Shown piece by piece: positions 37,254-61,483 of a DNA stretch of 64,000 bases; positions within the stretch are counted from its first letter, which is position 1; every line of letters starts with the position of its first letter. Source of the DNA: Agelas oroides (Eukaryota; Porifera; Demospongiae; Agelasida; Agelasidae); contig OX422187.1 in assembly GCA_949130485.1 (NCBI GenBank), positions 5,560,659 through 5,624,658 on the forward strand. The letters run 5' to 3'. Position numbers and translations under genes: made by a program. Below the pieces are notes generated by a model. The model had not been told where the DNA came from, made no database searches, and saw nothing but the letters and a program-made list of their open reading frames with translations.

Positions 37254-37560
37254 CTATTGAGTGAGGAGGCCCTCCGCGGTGGCAAGAGTGATGTCGATCT
37301 CACATCTTGGGCAATGGTAGGATGATTGGCTCCCCCTGACGCACATGATGGCAGATCGTAGAATGGCGAATGAGAGTTGGCACCTTAGCCAGCACATGAC
37401 ATTGGCGTAGTGTTTCTGTTGCTTTGAGCTGATGAGATCTGCCAAGCATTTGTAGAATGTTGTGGCTTCATGGCCAAGACCTCAGGTTGTATAGAGGGGT
37501 GAAGACACCATGTTCAACTTCGCGCACACGTTCTCCATACTCCCTTTTCTTAGCCTGTTC
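37254..37560 (-). pseudogene. C-terminal fragment of a related retroelement
   Basis: The minus strand reads KKREYGERVREVEHGVFTPL, a stop, then HEATTFYKCLADLISSKQQK and MCWLRCQLSFAILRSAIMCV, ending at 37254. This aligns by eye with the C-terminal domain of the element at 31266-33328 but is clearly diverged, so it is a separate subfamily. Only about 100 residues remain. Confidence 0.6.
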
Positions 37561-37705
37561 ATGACGATGGAAGACAGCCTGGAGACTCATGGAGCGGTAG
37601 CTTTATGTGTTTGGGTGGAAAACCCTTATGTCAAAAATGCATCTTGGGCTCCATTCCAAAATTTTATAACAGCAGTCTTCATCTTGGATTTAGATGGAAA
37701 GGAAT

Positions 37706-38066
37706 TCATTCAGCTGGAGCAGTAAATGATCCTTTATGTACTATATCTATGTCGCCCAAAAGAGCACCAAATTTGACAGAATGTACTTTTAGATGGTCAA
37801 ATATATCATCCAACACATATGGCTGGTCATGAGTTGCATACCTACACACTTGCCAGGAATACGTACATTCTTCATTACTTAATACCGTATTGACCATTTG
37901 AAATAATGCACTTTTTTTGCCTTTTACCTTGATAATCTTGCACCTCAAACAACATGGACACCCCATTCCATGGGTCAAGAAATGCATGCCACCACTCCAA
38001 ATCCCCTCGGAAGGCTTCATTAAGCCTAACATAATGAAACGGCTTTTTTACCTTGATATGCTGCAA
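37706..38066 (-). pseudogene. DIRS-like retroelement fragment (RNase H region)
   Basis: The minus-strand frame from 38066 contains PFHYVRLNEAFRGDLEWWHA followed by FLDPWNGVSML, the Y-LN-R-DL-WW-FL-WNGVS pattern of the RNase H region in DIRS-type tyrosine-recombinase retroelements. The downstream frame continues to 37706 without a recognised domain. No recombinase is present. Confidence 0.55.
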
Positions 38067-38323
38067 ACTCTATAAATTCACGAAATCCATATGTTAATCA
38101 TATCAAGTAACTTAGTGGAAGGGAATTTATGTGTGTGAAGTAAGGAGAGCTGTGGGAACCTACTACAGCTAACGTAACCCAACATGTGCACGTGCAAATT
38201 GCATGCAAAGCAGGTTAAGGTTGTCAGACACCATGCACACTAAGTCATTGTGTTGTACTATGGTATATTACTATTTTGACGGATCTCCATTATGTCTATG
38301 CTATACCACCACTATAGCAAACT

Positions 38324-41300
38324 ATGGCTGCTCACCACACAAGTTATGAGCCATTACACAGAGGTAGCCACGCTGCAATTGCTTTGGGCAGTAAGCTACA
38401 TATGTGGGGTGGTCTTGTTGCTCAGTCAAAGGAGAAATCACGAGAGCTGGCACAATATTTGGAGGTATTTGATGTTGCCACAGAGTTGTGGGAGCAGAAA
38501 CTGACCCATGGCACCCCGCCACCTGGAATGATTAACACTGCATACACGATGGTGGGGACATGTCTGTTTGTCTTTGGGGGGTTTGATGGTGTGTCTCGTC
38601 ACAACAGTCTTTTTAAGCTTGACTTGCAGACATATCAGTGGGAGCAGGTGCAAGCTTCAAACCCCTCCAGTGGACCACAGAAGAAGGGAGGATGCAGGAT
38701 GGTGTCCTATGGAGATAACCAATTGGTGGTCTTTGCTGGACAGACAGAAAGTGGGAGGAAGACAGACGAATTACATGTTTTTAACTTGGACAAACGTGAG
38801 TAAAATGTGCACCAAATAGAATCAAATCATGTGCCAAGCAATATTGTAAGCCTCATGTGCTGCAATGATTGTATGATTCAGAGTCAGGTCAACAGTCATT
38901 CTGGACTTTGGTGATATTGATGGAAAGTAAGGAGCGAAGTGGCAACTATAGCATTTAGTGCAAAATTTTTAAGTCGGTAAAAGCAGAGGGCCCTCTCATT
39001 ATTGAAGACCCAATGCCATGGGTTCACTGTTGACCTAAGCTGCTAGCCTGCACCTCACATCATTGCAACTGAACCATGATATAGCTAGTAAGACTTTGTG
39101 GTGTAGCACGAGTATCGTTGTTATAAATTAGGCAGAAGTAGTATAGTTTTCAAGAGGCAACATCATTAATTTGTTGTACATGACTAGAGTCCCAAATGGA
39201 AAGTCCATCTCACAGAGTTATAGTAACAGGTTACACCGTCATTAATTGTGCATGCATAAGTTGAGGTCTGGGAATCAAACTAGTAGTGGATATGCTGTGT
39301 ATGGTTCATTGTAGTACACTATAGTTTTATATAGTGTACTCCTACACAAAAATTGAGGTCTGGGAATCTATATATATGTACTGGTTGTACTATAGTCTGA
39401 GTTAGAGCAACCAACATGACCTATGGATATAACTATGTGTGCCCGGGCAGTCCTGGATAGAAATCTATTATTTCATAGCGTACTTTGAGCGTATCCCCGA
39501 GTTCAACATGCTGTAGCATTGAGCTTTCATTAAGGGTGGGGCTCATAAGCACTTCGTAAGCACATGAATTGTCTGGTGCATTTAAAATGCATGTATGAGC
39601 CTGCTTTTAATGTAAGCACAGCAGTACATCACGTCATAAATATATATTCGATTTTACCTGGGACTTCCACATGTAGTATATACCTAAAGACACCTTTTTA
39701 TGTTGTGATGCAAAACAGAGGAACTTGAAAAGCTGGCATATCACATTAACCTCATTACATAAACCATATTTTCTACTGAGGCAAGATGTTTAAAGCAGTG
39801 TATAAAATATGATAAATTAATCACTTTCAAATTTATTTATAGCAGCATGTGCTAATTAAGGTGGGTGTGGCTGTACCCACTGGCAGTGGTGTACCTTACA
39901 TCGGTGTGGCTTTAATAAGAAAAGGTGCAAAGCAACTGATTGGAGGGGGGTGTGGGGGCATGTGCCCCCAGGAAAATTTTAATATCTACATGCTCTGAGA
40001 TCACTTCAGGTGGCTTCCTAGACTGCCTCTACTAATTCTTCAAGACATATTTTCTGCTGCTGAGGGTCTTCTGTGAAGCTCTTTCTGTGTTTTATAGCCT
40101 AACAAAGTGCACCTCTTTGCAAGATGGACGGGACTCCAATGCCGAAGCAGGCATCAAGCACTAGATTGCCTAGAACAGCGCATGCCACTACTATATGTCA
40201 TGCACAACCAGCCCCTCCTACATGCTGCTTTAGTTGAACTATGACTGAACACTAGGTCTGCAGACTTGTTGGCGTGGCTTCAGCCATACTTAGTCATCCC
40301 TTGGCTACGTTACTGCTGACTGGGTAATGTATATACTAGTTTGTATTGTACCTGCAGATTTGTATTAAAAAAAAACAACTTTATAAGGCCGTGGTAAGTA
40401 AGTTCATTGTTTCTCAGGCCCGGCCACATCAGATACCGCAGAAACCTCAATTTTTTTTTCATTAGTTCAAGGTCACCAATTACACATGCACAAATTGGCA
40501 GATGCGGCTTCTCTCGTGCATGACCTGCATGCATTGTGTATTAATAAATGTTTGTGGTTCCTTGCTTGTACTTTTGCATTCCTGTTTGTGATTTCCTGGG
40601 GATTTCCCCACTGTATTAATTTTTTTTAAAAGTACCGCCCGCCCGCCTCTAAAGTAGGGAAAGTTTTGCCTGAGAATGAATTTACTTACCATGGCCTAAT
40701 GGCTTGTAAGTCCATTGCTAGCAGTAAACCTCAATTTTAATAGCGCTTGAGTTGTTTGACTTTCACTGTACCACTGCAAATTGCAACAAATTTTTGTATT
40801 GCTGCAATTTGTACTTCTGCAGTGCAGCACTGCACTTAGTCAAATGTGTTTATCACTGCCCAATTACAATTTATCACTGCCCATTTGGGCAGTGATACCC
40901 CCATATTTTAGGCACTGGTTTAAAGCATATGTTACACATGTATTATATGTGCACATGCATGGTTGATTGTTCACACTAGTGGTGCATGTCTGCTTGTTTT
41001 TCTCCACTGTTTCATGCAGGGGAGTGGTCGTCCCCAACTGAGACTGGGACAAAGCCTCCTCCTCTTGCCTGGTTCACCTTCACGAAAGTGGACAAAAGGA
41101 GGGCTGTAGTGTATGGAGGGCATACAGAAGGAGAAGTATGCGGTGATGCCTATGTACTTGAGTTGGATAAGTGGGTGCGTGAGTATATTACAGTAAGCAT
41201 GACATTATGAGGAAGGGAAGGGAGGGGGAAGGGGGTCACAAATTAACATCACAATGATGTTATTTTGGAGTTTGTAGATCTTTCCCTTACTTTGTCCCCA

Positions 41301-44300
41301 GAGCCTTTCAGTGCGCCAGGGACTAGTATACATTCTCTTACAATGCACAATCATTATATTTCTTGTCGTTGGGAGAAATTGCCACACATCAGCTGCACAG
41401 ATCAATGCATCACCTTCATCGTTATGTGGTTTTTGACTTCCTTTAGAACTGGACCAAACTGGACAATACTGTAGGTTCCAGGCCACATGCAAGGTACTCC
41501 CATACTGCCTGCTGTATTGCTGGCCCCCTCACTGGGCAGAAGCATCCACTGCTGCTGGTGGGAGGTGGTGTCAGTGGTGGATTGCAAGATGATTTGAAGG
41601 ACATGTGGATATTGGATGTTGACAGAGGGGTGTGGAATGAGGTTAGTAATTTGATTTTGCCTGGTTTAAGAGTACCTGTTTCTGGTCCTACAAGACACTA
41701 TAAAAACGACCAGGTAACAATCAATTTATTTTTGATATTTTTTTTGAGCCTGCCAAGTGAGATTAATTATAATGCATATCATTAAGTGCATATAAGTTAG
41801 TTGAAAACATTAATAATGCAGGGTTCAGAGAAAGTCCACATACACCAATCAAACACTGCAAGAAATACATGTTGCCCTGTAGGCTGTGTGGCCATTATGT
41901 AAATGAAGGTTACATACATACTATACATCAGGGTTGTATATAGTAATTGAATTCTGGCATGGTTTTATTGATTACAATTACTTAAGCCTGAATCATCAAT
42001 TAATACCCATTACAATTACCAAGGTTGCTTATGAGTAATGATTACAATTACAGAAAAATGACAAAATTACAAAATACATTGTTAAATATTACAGGTTGAA
42101 GTAGTCATGAATTGGTTTTAATGTAAATATGCTGACACAGGATGCTCTTGCCACATATCTTGAATCAGCTGAGTGTGCTGAATTTGCCAGTATTGTAATT
42201 GAACTTGTAATTGGTATTTTACTATCCCCTGCAAACAATTACATGCCTTTTGTTCAGCATTACAAATTACATCAGTTGTTGCGAAGTGAATTTACAATTA
42301 AAAATTACTGTGTTTGAAAACCTCTAGTCATTACGTAGTCATTACATTTGGTTTTTTCAATTACTACTATACTACTTACAGCTTTGCCGCTTCGTAGTAC
42401 ATAAATAAGAGATAAATGTTGCCTTGTATGGTGTGCTTGGCCTATATGTAAATGAACGTGCATTGGTTCTAGTTGGAAGCTGGTGCTTGGGAAGGTGTAT
42501 GGTGAAATATGTTTGGTATAATAGGTTATGGTTGGAAGGTGCTTGGGAAGGTGTATGGGGAAAGGTACGTGTATGGCTTTCTCGTATACTCCAGTCAGCA
42601 TCAGGAATGTTTTTTGTCTAAAGCAAAGGTTGTCCTGATCCCAGTCTTGCGGGGCATGGACCTGGAGACCTTGCAGCCCAAAAAGTTAATCAATACAAAA
42701 TTTGGGTGAAGATGTACAGCTAGCTGCAGAAGCATGCGTTCAATGACTAAGAACACCAAGGAAATTTTCACATTGGGAAAGCTGACTACAAAATGGCATT
42801 GGTATGACAGTGGTATGTAGAGCAATCCACGCTAGGGTTGGTTGGGTCTGGCTTACCAGACTAGTCCATGATACTGATTGCGCTACGCCAATCGACCCTA
42901 TACACTACCTTGGCAGCAGCCTTGCCCTTCACGAAAATGTGTGTCCTGCAAATGAAAAATGCCAGACTACCTTGTAAGATAATGCACAGTGGGGGACATT
43001 ATGATGAGAGAAACAATACCCACGCACAATCAATATGCAATTGCTGCTTTGAAGCAGCAGCCTAAATTTCTTGGGGAACAGGTTGTTGGTCAATTGCCCT
43101 GGGAAACTCACTACATTATTGTCCAGGGAGGAGTAGTAACAATGAAGGTTATTGACATGAAGTACCTATTTATTATTCATTACTAATGTAATAATAGCAT
43201 ACAATCATTTTAGCGATTTTAAGTAGAGCCAAGTACAGCCATGGTGCAATGTAGTGGAGTCAAGTAGAGCCAAATAGAGCCATGCATGGTACATTAATTC
43301 GCTAAAATTGATACAAGCAATTAAGAGTAGACCTAAGGTAGGGCCTTAGTTACAATAAATTGCTTCAACAATGCAATGAATGCATGACATACATCTAGGC
43401 CTGCCTTTTTTCAGGAGGTTCATTGACTCATATTCATGGATGTACACCAACCATAATGCATACCTGAACATTGTATTAGTGGAGCCCCTGTTAATGGAGA
43501 CCGTTAGCTAGTTGCTGGCACTTCCTCTATTTGTTTAAACTGCACAATAAACAGCAGACGCCTCTCTCTTTACCCTATACAAAGGGCAGAAATGTACAGC
43601 AGGAGAAAGCAGTCTCAGGACCATGCACCAGTTCAGGTGTGCCTGTCAACTATGAGTCACCCTTGTAGATCACAAATCAGGTGCTAAAAATGCATGAAAG
43701 CATCGAAAATCGAAATCATAGTATTGCTACTCATATCTAAGGAATATGACGCAGTCTCCTAGCTCTCTTGATCCCACCATTCACAAGTTTGCTATCACTG
43801 GTGGAGATTTATTCTGTGTATAGGCATACCCTATAGAGAATTAGTGGGTTGAGAGACGGCAATGCCAATGGCCTAGATATAGCACTGGGACTGACCCCTA
43901 GTTGCTTCTTTGCTTTGTGCAGAAGTTCTCGGAAATGCAATGCGCCCATGCCGTGCCTGGGCATCATCTGAGACCTGGCTACACCATTGGGAGAGAGCTC
44001 TGAAAATGTAGCCAGGTAGCCAAACTACACATTGCCACACCTATCAGAAGTGCCAAATTGTACCTGCCTCTGGTATATATGCCTTATAGAGGTTTTGCTA
44101 ATGCATTCTCCTGTACAGGTTATTAAACAACTGAAACCAAGATCTTATCACACTACGACTGTGTTTGGCTGTGGACCCACCTTCAGGATGGTGGTCATGT
44201 TTGGTGGGATGAGGAATATTGCTGCAGTCCCAATAGCAGAGACAACCCTCCTTCATTTAGGTGAGTTTGCAGTTTGGAACACAACATGTTGCACAAGCAG

Positions 44301-47300
44301 ATATTTCTGCCAAGTGCCTACATGGTCAGAAGTCAGTTCAGCATAACTAAGCTCTTTCAGCAGAATTACACAACTTATGGTTATGAACTATTAGTTGTCC
44401 ACTAATGTTTTGATTCCAGCATGACACAAAGGTTGTGAGCTGGGAAAGAAGCTGTCTCCAATGACAGGTTACATGACAGGCTACATGACAGTCTTTTGCA
44501 AGGAAATGACAATGGATGTTGTGAAGCAATCCTCAATGTACTTGTTAAGATTAGCATTGCCCTGTTGTTACCACCATACTAGATAATCATTGGTGGTTTT
44601 GTTTGTTGGCATGCAGAAGCCATTATAAGGTTCAAGCAGGAGGCTCTCATCAAGCTAGAGTTTCTTCAGCAAAACATGACACTCGTGTTCAACAGACATG
44701 ATGCTCAAACTTCTTGCTTCACAACCATAAGTTTTAGCCTTAAATAGAATGCAAACAGCATGCTACTTTCATTATGTGTACAGTGAAACCAGCAGACCTG
44801 TGTTCTCACTAGAAAGTGAAGACCTAGTAGTGCAAAGATATATTGCCTTTCACTGTTTTTGTACTAGCACAGTATGGCTGGAGTCCACCAGAAGATTGAA
44901 TTTGCTTTGTACTTTGCTGACATGGCACATGCAATTGCCATCAAACTGCCAATGCTATCTGTATCTGGAGTTGTAGAGGTGCGATGAATGTGGGGCAAGC
45001 CTTGTGGGACACCTCAGTGGTTGGCTTAAAGCTGTAAGAAGCACTAAACTGACTGCAGAAAAGTTTCTTGAACATGAAGGATCACAGCATACAATCACCA
45101 CCCAGTAGCTGGGTAGTGTGAGTTAGTAGCGTTGCATTTTCTTCACAACAGTGCTATGTCAACTTGCACAACATTTGTAACCAAACTCAATAGTTAATAT
45201 GCAGGATAGTGATAAGCTGGAAATAGAGTAGAGCAACACACAACATCATTAGACTGTTAGGTTCTCATAGAGTCACTGGAAGTTGCACCCAAACAGCTTC
45301 TGAGTGCTACATGGGACAATACATGAATCACAATGACTTCCAGGGCAGTGAACAAGAGTTCAGGTTACAAGTAATGGAGATTTCTATATAGTTCTGTAGT
45401 GGATAGCTCATTAAATCAGACAAGATATGAGGTCCAGATTGAATCTCCATTGCTAATTTTACAGCCCTCTAAAAAGCTGATGCCATAGTTTATACAACAG
45501 ACACAAAAAGCTGTCCTTATAGCCAGACTTCCAGTGATACAGGAGACATGCAGCAGTGATCCCTACAGTGTCTGCCTCAGTGTTCTCGTGGCCTTTTTAG
45601 TGTGGTATGCACCCCTTGGTTAGCACCAAGAATCACCTGTGCATGCACCACTTGAAATAGAGGATACAATAATATGGAAAAATGGAACATCTTATGTTGA
45701 CTGGAAAAGAAATTGCTTTGTACTTTGCCGACATGACATGTACTCTTGCCATTCAATGAGATAGACCTGCTGTTGCTATCTGTATCTGGAGTTGTAGAGG
45801 TGCTACGAACACTAGGCAGGTTTTGTGGCAGACTGCGATAGTTGCCCTTACAGGTATAGACTGGAACTAAAAAGTGCCTAGTCTTGCATAGCTAGACTGT
45901 AATTCCTATGAACATAATAAACCCAGATGCATGCTAGAGCTGTTGGTCTACTCATCGATACTGCATCACCAATTTGACAGATCTAGACATAATTTTCCCA
46001 CACTTTTACCACAGCTCCCTTCCTCCTTCTTTCAGAATCACAAGGGAACAAGTGGAAGGTGACAAGAGTTGGTGAGCTGGGGAGACCATTGAAGAGACTG
46101 AGGGAGCAAATGAAGAAGCTAGATCCATCTGACAGTGTATCCACCACATCTGAGGGGAAGGCACTTGGGTTAGAGCAGCAGCTGTTCGAGGCTGAGGAGA
46201 AGGTGAGGAGGATGGAGGTAGAAAAGCAGGGTGCTGAAGCAAATGCTGCCCTCTGCCTGAATACATCAAACTCTTGGGCTGTATTATTAGATAAAGATAT
46301 GTCCCCTGGACATCAGCCATTTGTAGGATAAAGTTCTGTCAAAATCATGCAGACAGAACTGCCTTGGCAACCATTCTCTCTGGGAGATGGGTAAGGGGCT
46401 GAAAGCAAGAGTATTTATCATGTTCATCTGGAAGTCATGTTTATTTGTTGTCGTTTGTGTTTGTTTTTTTTTTGTTTTTGTTTTTTTTGCTATGTGTACT
46501 ACAGATTGCTGACCTCCAAAGTAAAGTAGAAGAGGCAGAGAGAAGGGCTAGTCATGCAGATAATATCACCAATGACCTCATAAGGCAGATGACTGACACC
46601 AATCAAAAAATGAGGGAGGCAGAAGCCAGAGCTGTTGATTGTCATCAAAGAGCCACAGAAGCTGAGGAAAGGGCTAAACAAGCTGAGATGGGAGCACGTT
46701 TCCTTCAGCAACAGATTGAAGACATGGCAGTGAGGGTGAGAGAAGCACAACTGATAGCAAGAGAGTCACAGGGGGGAACAAAAATGAATGAACAGAGGCC
46801 ACAGAGACTGGAAGTGAGAGGTGAACAGTTCTGGGTGGTGCACAGAGAAGAGATTCAGCTAACTGATCAGGAGCTAGGCAGAGGTGGGTGGGCAGTAGTC
46901 AGAGTGGCAACATTCCGGGGCCTCAAAGTGGCAGCCAAGTGTCTGCACACCCTCATTGTTTCTGACTATAACCGGCAGCTGTTTGTGAGAGAGATGAGTA
47001 TTGCTGCCAGAGTGCGCCACCCCAACCTGGTGCAGTTCATTGGGGCCACAATGGAGGGAGAGCCCATCATCCTAACAGAGTTGATGGCCACAAGCCTAAG
47101 AGCCATCTTGGAGCGTAGGCCATTCAACCCAGCCCAGATAATCTCAATGAGCCTAGATGTGGCCAGAGCCTTCAACTACCTCCACCTGATGCGTCCTTAC
47201 CCCATCATCCATCGTGACCTTAGCAGTGCCAATGTCCTGCTAGAGCCTGGACCCAGCAACAGCTGGAAGGCCAAAGTCTCTGACTATGGCTCAGCCAACT

Positions 47301-47578
47301 TCCTCCAGCAACTGAAAACAGCCGGACCTGGAAACCCAACATACGCTGCACCAGAAGCTGACATTCCCACTCAGCAGTCAACAAAAATGGATGTGTACAG
47401 CTATGGTGTTCTACTGCTGGAAATATGCAGTCAAAGATTTCCCGATCCAGAAGAGTGTGAATCTCTGCTCCAGCGAGTGCAGCAGCCAGCCATGGTTGCT
47501 CTAATTCAGCAATGCATGGAACGAGAACCTTCCAAAAGGCCTACAATGAGTGAGATCATTGAACAGTTGGTACGCTGA
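38324..47578 (+). CDS. Kelch-repeat, coiled-coil, TKL-like protein kinase (six exons, 734 aa)
   Basis: Exons: 38324-38795, 41020-41174, 41447-41641, 44119-44260, 46036-46202, 46505-47578, all phase-consistent. The exon 5 donor could also be about 21 or more bases later. Residues 1-325 carry about six kelch blades (LFVFGGFDGVSRHN, RAVVYGGHTEGE, LLLVGGGVSGGLQDD, MVVMFGGM). Residues ~340-470 are Glu/Arg/Ala-rich coiled coil (QSKVEEAERRASHADN). The kinase domain spans ~495-734: glycine loop GRGGWAVV (502-509), VAAK Lys 522, HRDLSSANVLL (Asp 615, Asn 620), DYG instead of DFG (Asp 637), AAPE, DVYSYG and KRPT. All catalytic residues are present, so it should be active; substrate and pathway are unknown. 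Kelch propellers usually bind partners, so a scaffolded cytosolic kinase is inference. AATAAA is at 47825. Large introns hold repeats. Confidence 0.88.
39880..40080. repeat. Degraded transposon remnant in kelch-kinase intron 1
   Basis: It contains GGCAGTGGTGTACCTTACAT and GGGGGCATGTGCCCCCAGGA, words like those in the 5986 and 25198 repeats. No coding sequence. Confidence 0.4.
40384..40699. mobile_element. 316-bp MITE in kelch-kinase intron 1
   Basis: AGGCCGTGGTAAGTAAGTTC at the left is mirrored by TTTACTTACCATGGCCTA at the right with a few mismatches. The interior is noncoding. Confidence 0.6.
41642..44118. other. Kelch-kinase intron 3: repeat-bearing, no gene seen
   Basis: About 41940-42360 is rich in ATTACAATTAC words. 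TGTTGCC...ATGTAAATGAA occurs twice (about 41868 and 42418). No convincing frame. Confidence 0.4.
44870..45830. repeat. Spaced duplication inside kelch-kinase intron 4
   Basis: About 44893-44985 and 45710-45805 share TTGCTTTGTACTTTGC and GCTATCTGTATCTGGAGTTG in the same orientation, about 820 bp apart. Intronic, with no open frame linking them to the gene. Confidence 0.55.
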
Positions 47579-47824
47579 ATAACACTAAGGATTAATGACA
47601 CTCTTGGTTAACCTTACAAAGGCTATTATTTTGTCTAACATTTTTGGAGCTACTGTTAACTTGTAAGTCTATCCTTGTACTAGTGAATTGCTTCTCACTC
47701 TTACTTATATACTAGTAGAATACGTTATTGCTAGGCACCACATCCTTAAAACAAGCCAATTTTTGGTACATTTTCTTCCCTAGTGCTTTGGTTATGACTA
47801 CCAATTTTCCCTTCTCTGTCTTCC

Positions 47825-47830
47825 AATAAA
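47825..47830 (+). terminator. Polyadenylation signal AATAAA
   Basis: Canonical hexamer 247 nt after the kinase stop codon and 320 bp before the ceramidase stop on the opposite strand; the gap 47831-48150 shows nothing else. Confidence 0.5.
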
Positions 47831-48150
47831 AGGTCAGACAGATGAGTGTTCAGAAGTTTAAGCCCCCAAAATTTGTCACGTGATGTTTACAATTAGTCCA
47901 CAACCTTCAGTTCGGTGTAGCATAAATTTTGAAAATTAATATCCTGCTACATGGCTGAGTATAACAACAACCAATGGTTGCATGCATGGGTTGTTAAAGA
48001 ATTCAAATAATCAAGTACACCAATATTATGGCAACATATATATGTATTTACCATAATAACTTGTGTATAGAACAAAAGCATATACTGAAAAGATCAGAGG
48101 CAGAAATAGCCAGTAAAACATACACGATTAACAAGGACAAGGATATCCCT

Positions 48151-59310
<11,160 letters not shown>

Positions 59311-59577
59311 CTACAAAGAGAAAGATCATCAGAACGTTAAGGAAAACATCATGCACTAGTGTACTCAACTCAAATAATCAGGCATCCATGAAATATTGAA
59401 ATATGTACATATAGGTCATGCTTTGACCCAGAGGGCCATATTGCAGAATGAAGCCTCCTGTGCAATATTTAAAGCACATTGCATTAATGCATATACTGAT
59501 ACTGTATACATTGGTGGTGAAGCATATCCCTCAAGTTAATTAGTCTGCATTTGCGAAATTCATACCATGAAAAGCAG

Positions 59578-60016
59578 TAGCCTCGTTCCCAGGCCCTCGC
59601 CCAGCTTCCCGTCGCTTGCAGTACGGTAAAGCGGGAGAGGGCCTGGTACATTTCCTCACGTGAGTGACGTCACAGGTAGAAAGACGGTAGAAAGACTTTA
59701 ATTGAACGTGGGCGAGCACGACTAAATTGTTGCTGTGTGTCTTCACTGTCTTGGCTTGGTAAAACTCTCTGTCCTCCAGACTGTCTCGTGAAGAGCGAAA
59801 TAAAAGCGCCTTCGTGCGCTGCCGTCTTTCAACTCAGAATAGTCGTTCTCCAGTGCGTGCGTGCGTGCGAAGTTTTTTGTGGTTTACATGACGCCCACGT
59901 TCGCATAATTTGTCCTGTCCGTGACGTCACTCATGTGAGAAAATGTACCAGGCCCTCTCCCGCTTTACCGTACTGCAAGCGACGGGAAGCTGGGCGAGGG
60001 ACTGGGAACGAGGCTA
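59578..60016. mobile_element. 439-bp TAGCCTCG-family element with 9-bp duplication
   Basis: It starts TAGCCTCGTTCCCAGGCC and ends GGGACTGGGAACGAGGCTA. GAAAAGCAG flanks both sides (59569-59577, 60017-60025). Inverted arms of about 100 bp include GACGGGAAGCTGGGCGAGG. Noncoding. Confidence 0.9.
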
Positions 60017-60025
60017 GAAAAGCAG

Positions 60026-60412
60026 ATATGCTATGAGCATTAGTATGCAGCGCACATACCTATATACTTCTATTGTAAACCACAACATTTAAAATCACAC
60101 AAACTTCATTTAGGTAGTTGTTTCACATCTTCTCATAATATTGTCGTCACAAAAATTTCAAGGTACATGTATACTGGCCAGGAGCTTATAAGCTCACAAG
60201 CTCCTGGGTATACAGTAGTTTAGATCATGGTTGTAGTAAATGCTTGAATATGATTGGTCAACAGCAGGTGTTCTAAATCCCATAGAATACTTGTAAATTC
60301 TCATAGAATACTTGTAAATTTTTATAGAACACCTGTAATTTATTGCTCAGAGCATGAGGCCATTGTTTTGGCCTTACATTGTCAGTAGTATGTACATGGA
60401 TTATGTATAAAA
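60026..60412. other. Noncoding spacer; small hairpin
   Basis: A hairpin at about 60174-60216 (CAGGAGCTT paired with AAGCTCCTG) and three short repeats of CATAGAATACTTGTAAATT. No ceramidase exon was found here. Confidence 0.4.
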
Positions 60413-61483
60413 AGTCACAAAAAAGTTTTCTCAATGAAAACAAGCACATGTAGGGATGGAACCCTCAAAAACCAACCAAACAAGATAGGAACAACACCAC
60501 AATACTTTTACACCATCCCTACATCTTGTGCCATTTTGCCGACTATGCATTGTGTTTGTTACTTGTGTGCACAGAAGGGTTGTCTTGGGCATGGAAGCCT
60601 GTGGAATGAGCAGTACTGGGTGTGTAGTGCACGTTGTTGTGTATGGAGAGTGCGTTGTGTTGTGGGTGGCTGTAACTTTGTTACGGTTGAGTGTGGCAGG
60701 CATGGTTAGCTAGTTTAATATGTACAAGCTGTGGGGTGCAAGATCAGTGCTGAGTCTGTGTGGCATGTTGGAGTGGGTTGCGTATGTTGTGGGCTTTTGT
60801 AGCTGCTGGGCATGGCAGGTAAGGGTTGTCTTGTAAGTGAAGGCTGTGGTGTGAGCAGTACTGGGTCGGTCCGTAGTTAACGACATGGTGGTGTGTTTGA
60901 AGGGTTTGTGGGGTAGGTAGCTAGTTGTAGGGAGAAAGGTTGTTTGTTGGTTTGTGGGTGTAGCTGGTGTGCAGTGTTGTTTTAGTTAACTATAACTTTA
61001 ACTAAATATATTTTAGTATGGCCTTTTTAAAATTTAGTTAACCAAAAGTGCAACTTAAATTTCTTGCTAACTTGGGGGCTGTAACTAAAACGTCCAAGGA
61101 CGTACAAGAAGAAACCGTAACTGTACTAAAACAGAATACAGCCTGTTTTCAACAATAAGTGTAACTAAATACCTTTTAGTAAGGGGTTTTAGAGTTTCAG
61201 TGGTTGAAACTATAACTAACTAAAAATTTTGTAAAACCGGGAAACTAGAACTAAACTAAACCAAAAGTATTTTCTAAATAAAAACTAACTATAACTAAAC
61301 TAAAAGCACAAACCCTAAAAACTTAAATTTGAAGGGTTTTGTGGTGTACGTGGTTGGCAAAATGGCACAAGATGTAGGGATGGTGTAAAAGTATTGTGGT
61401 GTTGTTCCTATCTTGTTTGGTTGGTTTTTGAGGGTTCCATCCCTACATGTGCTTGTTTTCATTGAGAAAACTTTTTTGTGACT
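60413..61483. mobile_element. 1071-bp inverted-repeat element, copy 2
   Basis: Same length as 21233-22303, with both ~127-bp termini intact. One terminus coincides with the outer boundary of the composite unit, as in copy 1. Confidence 0.8.
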
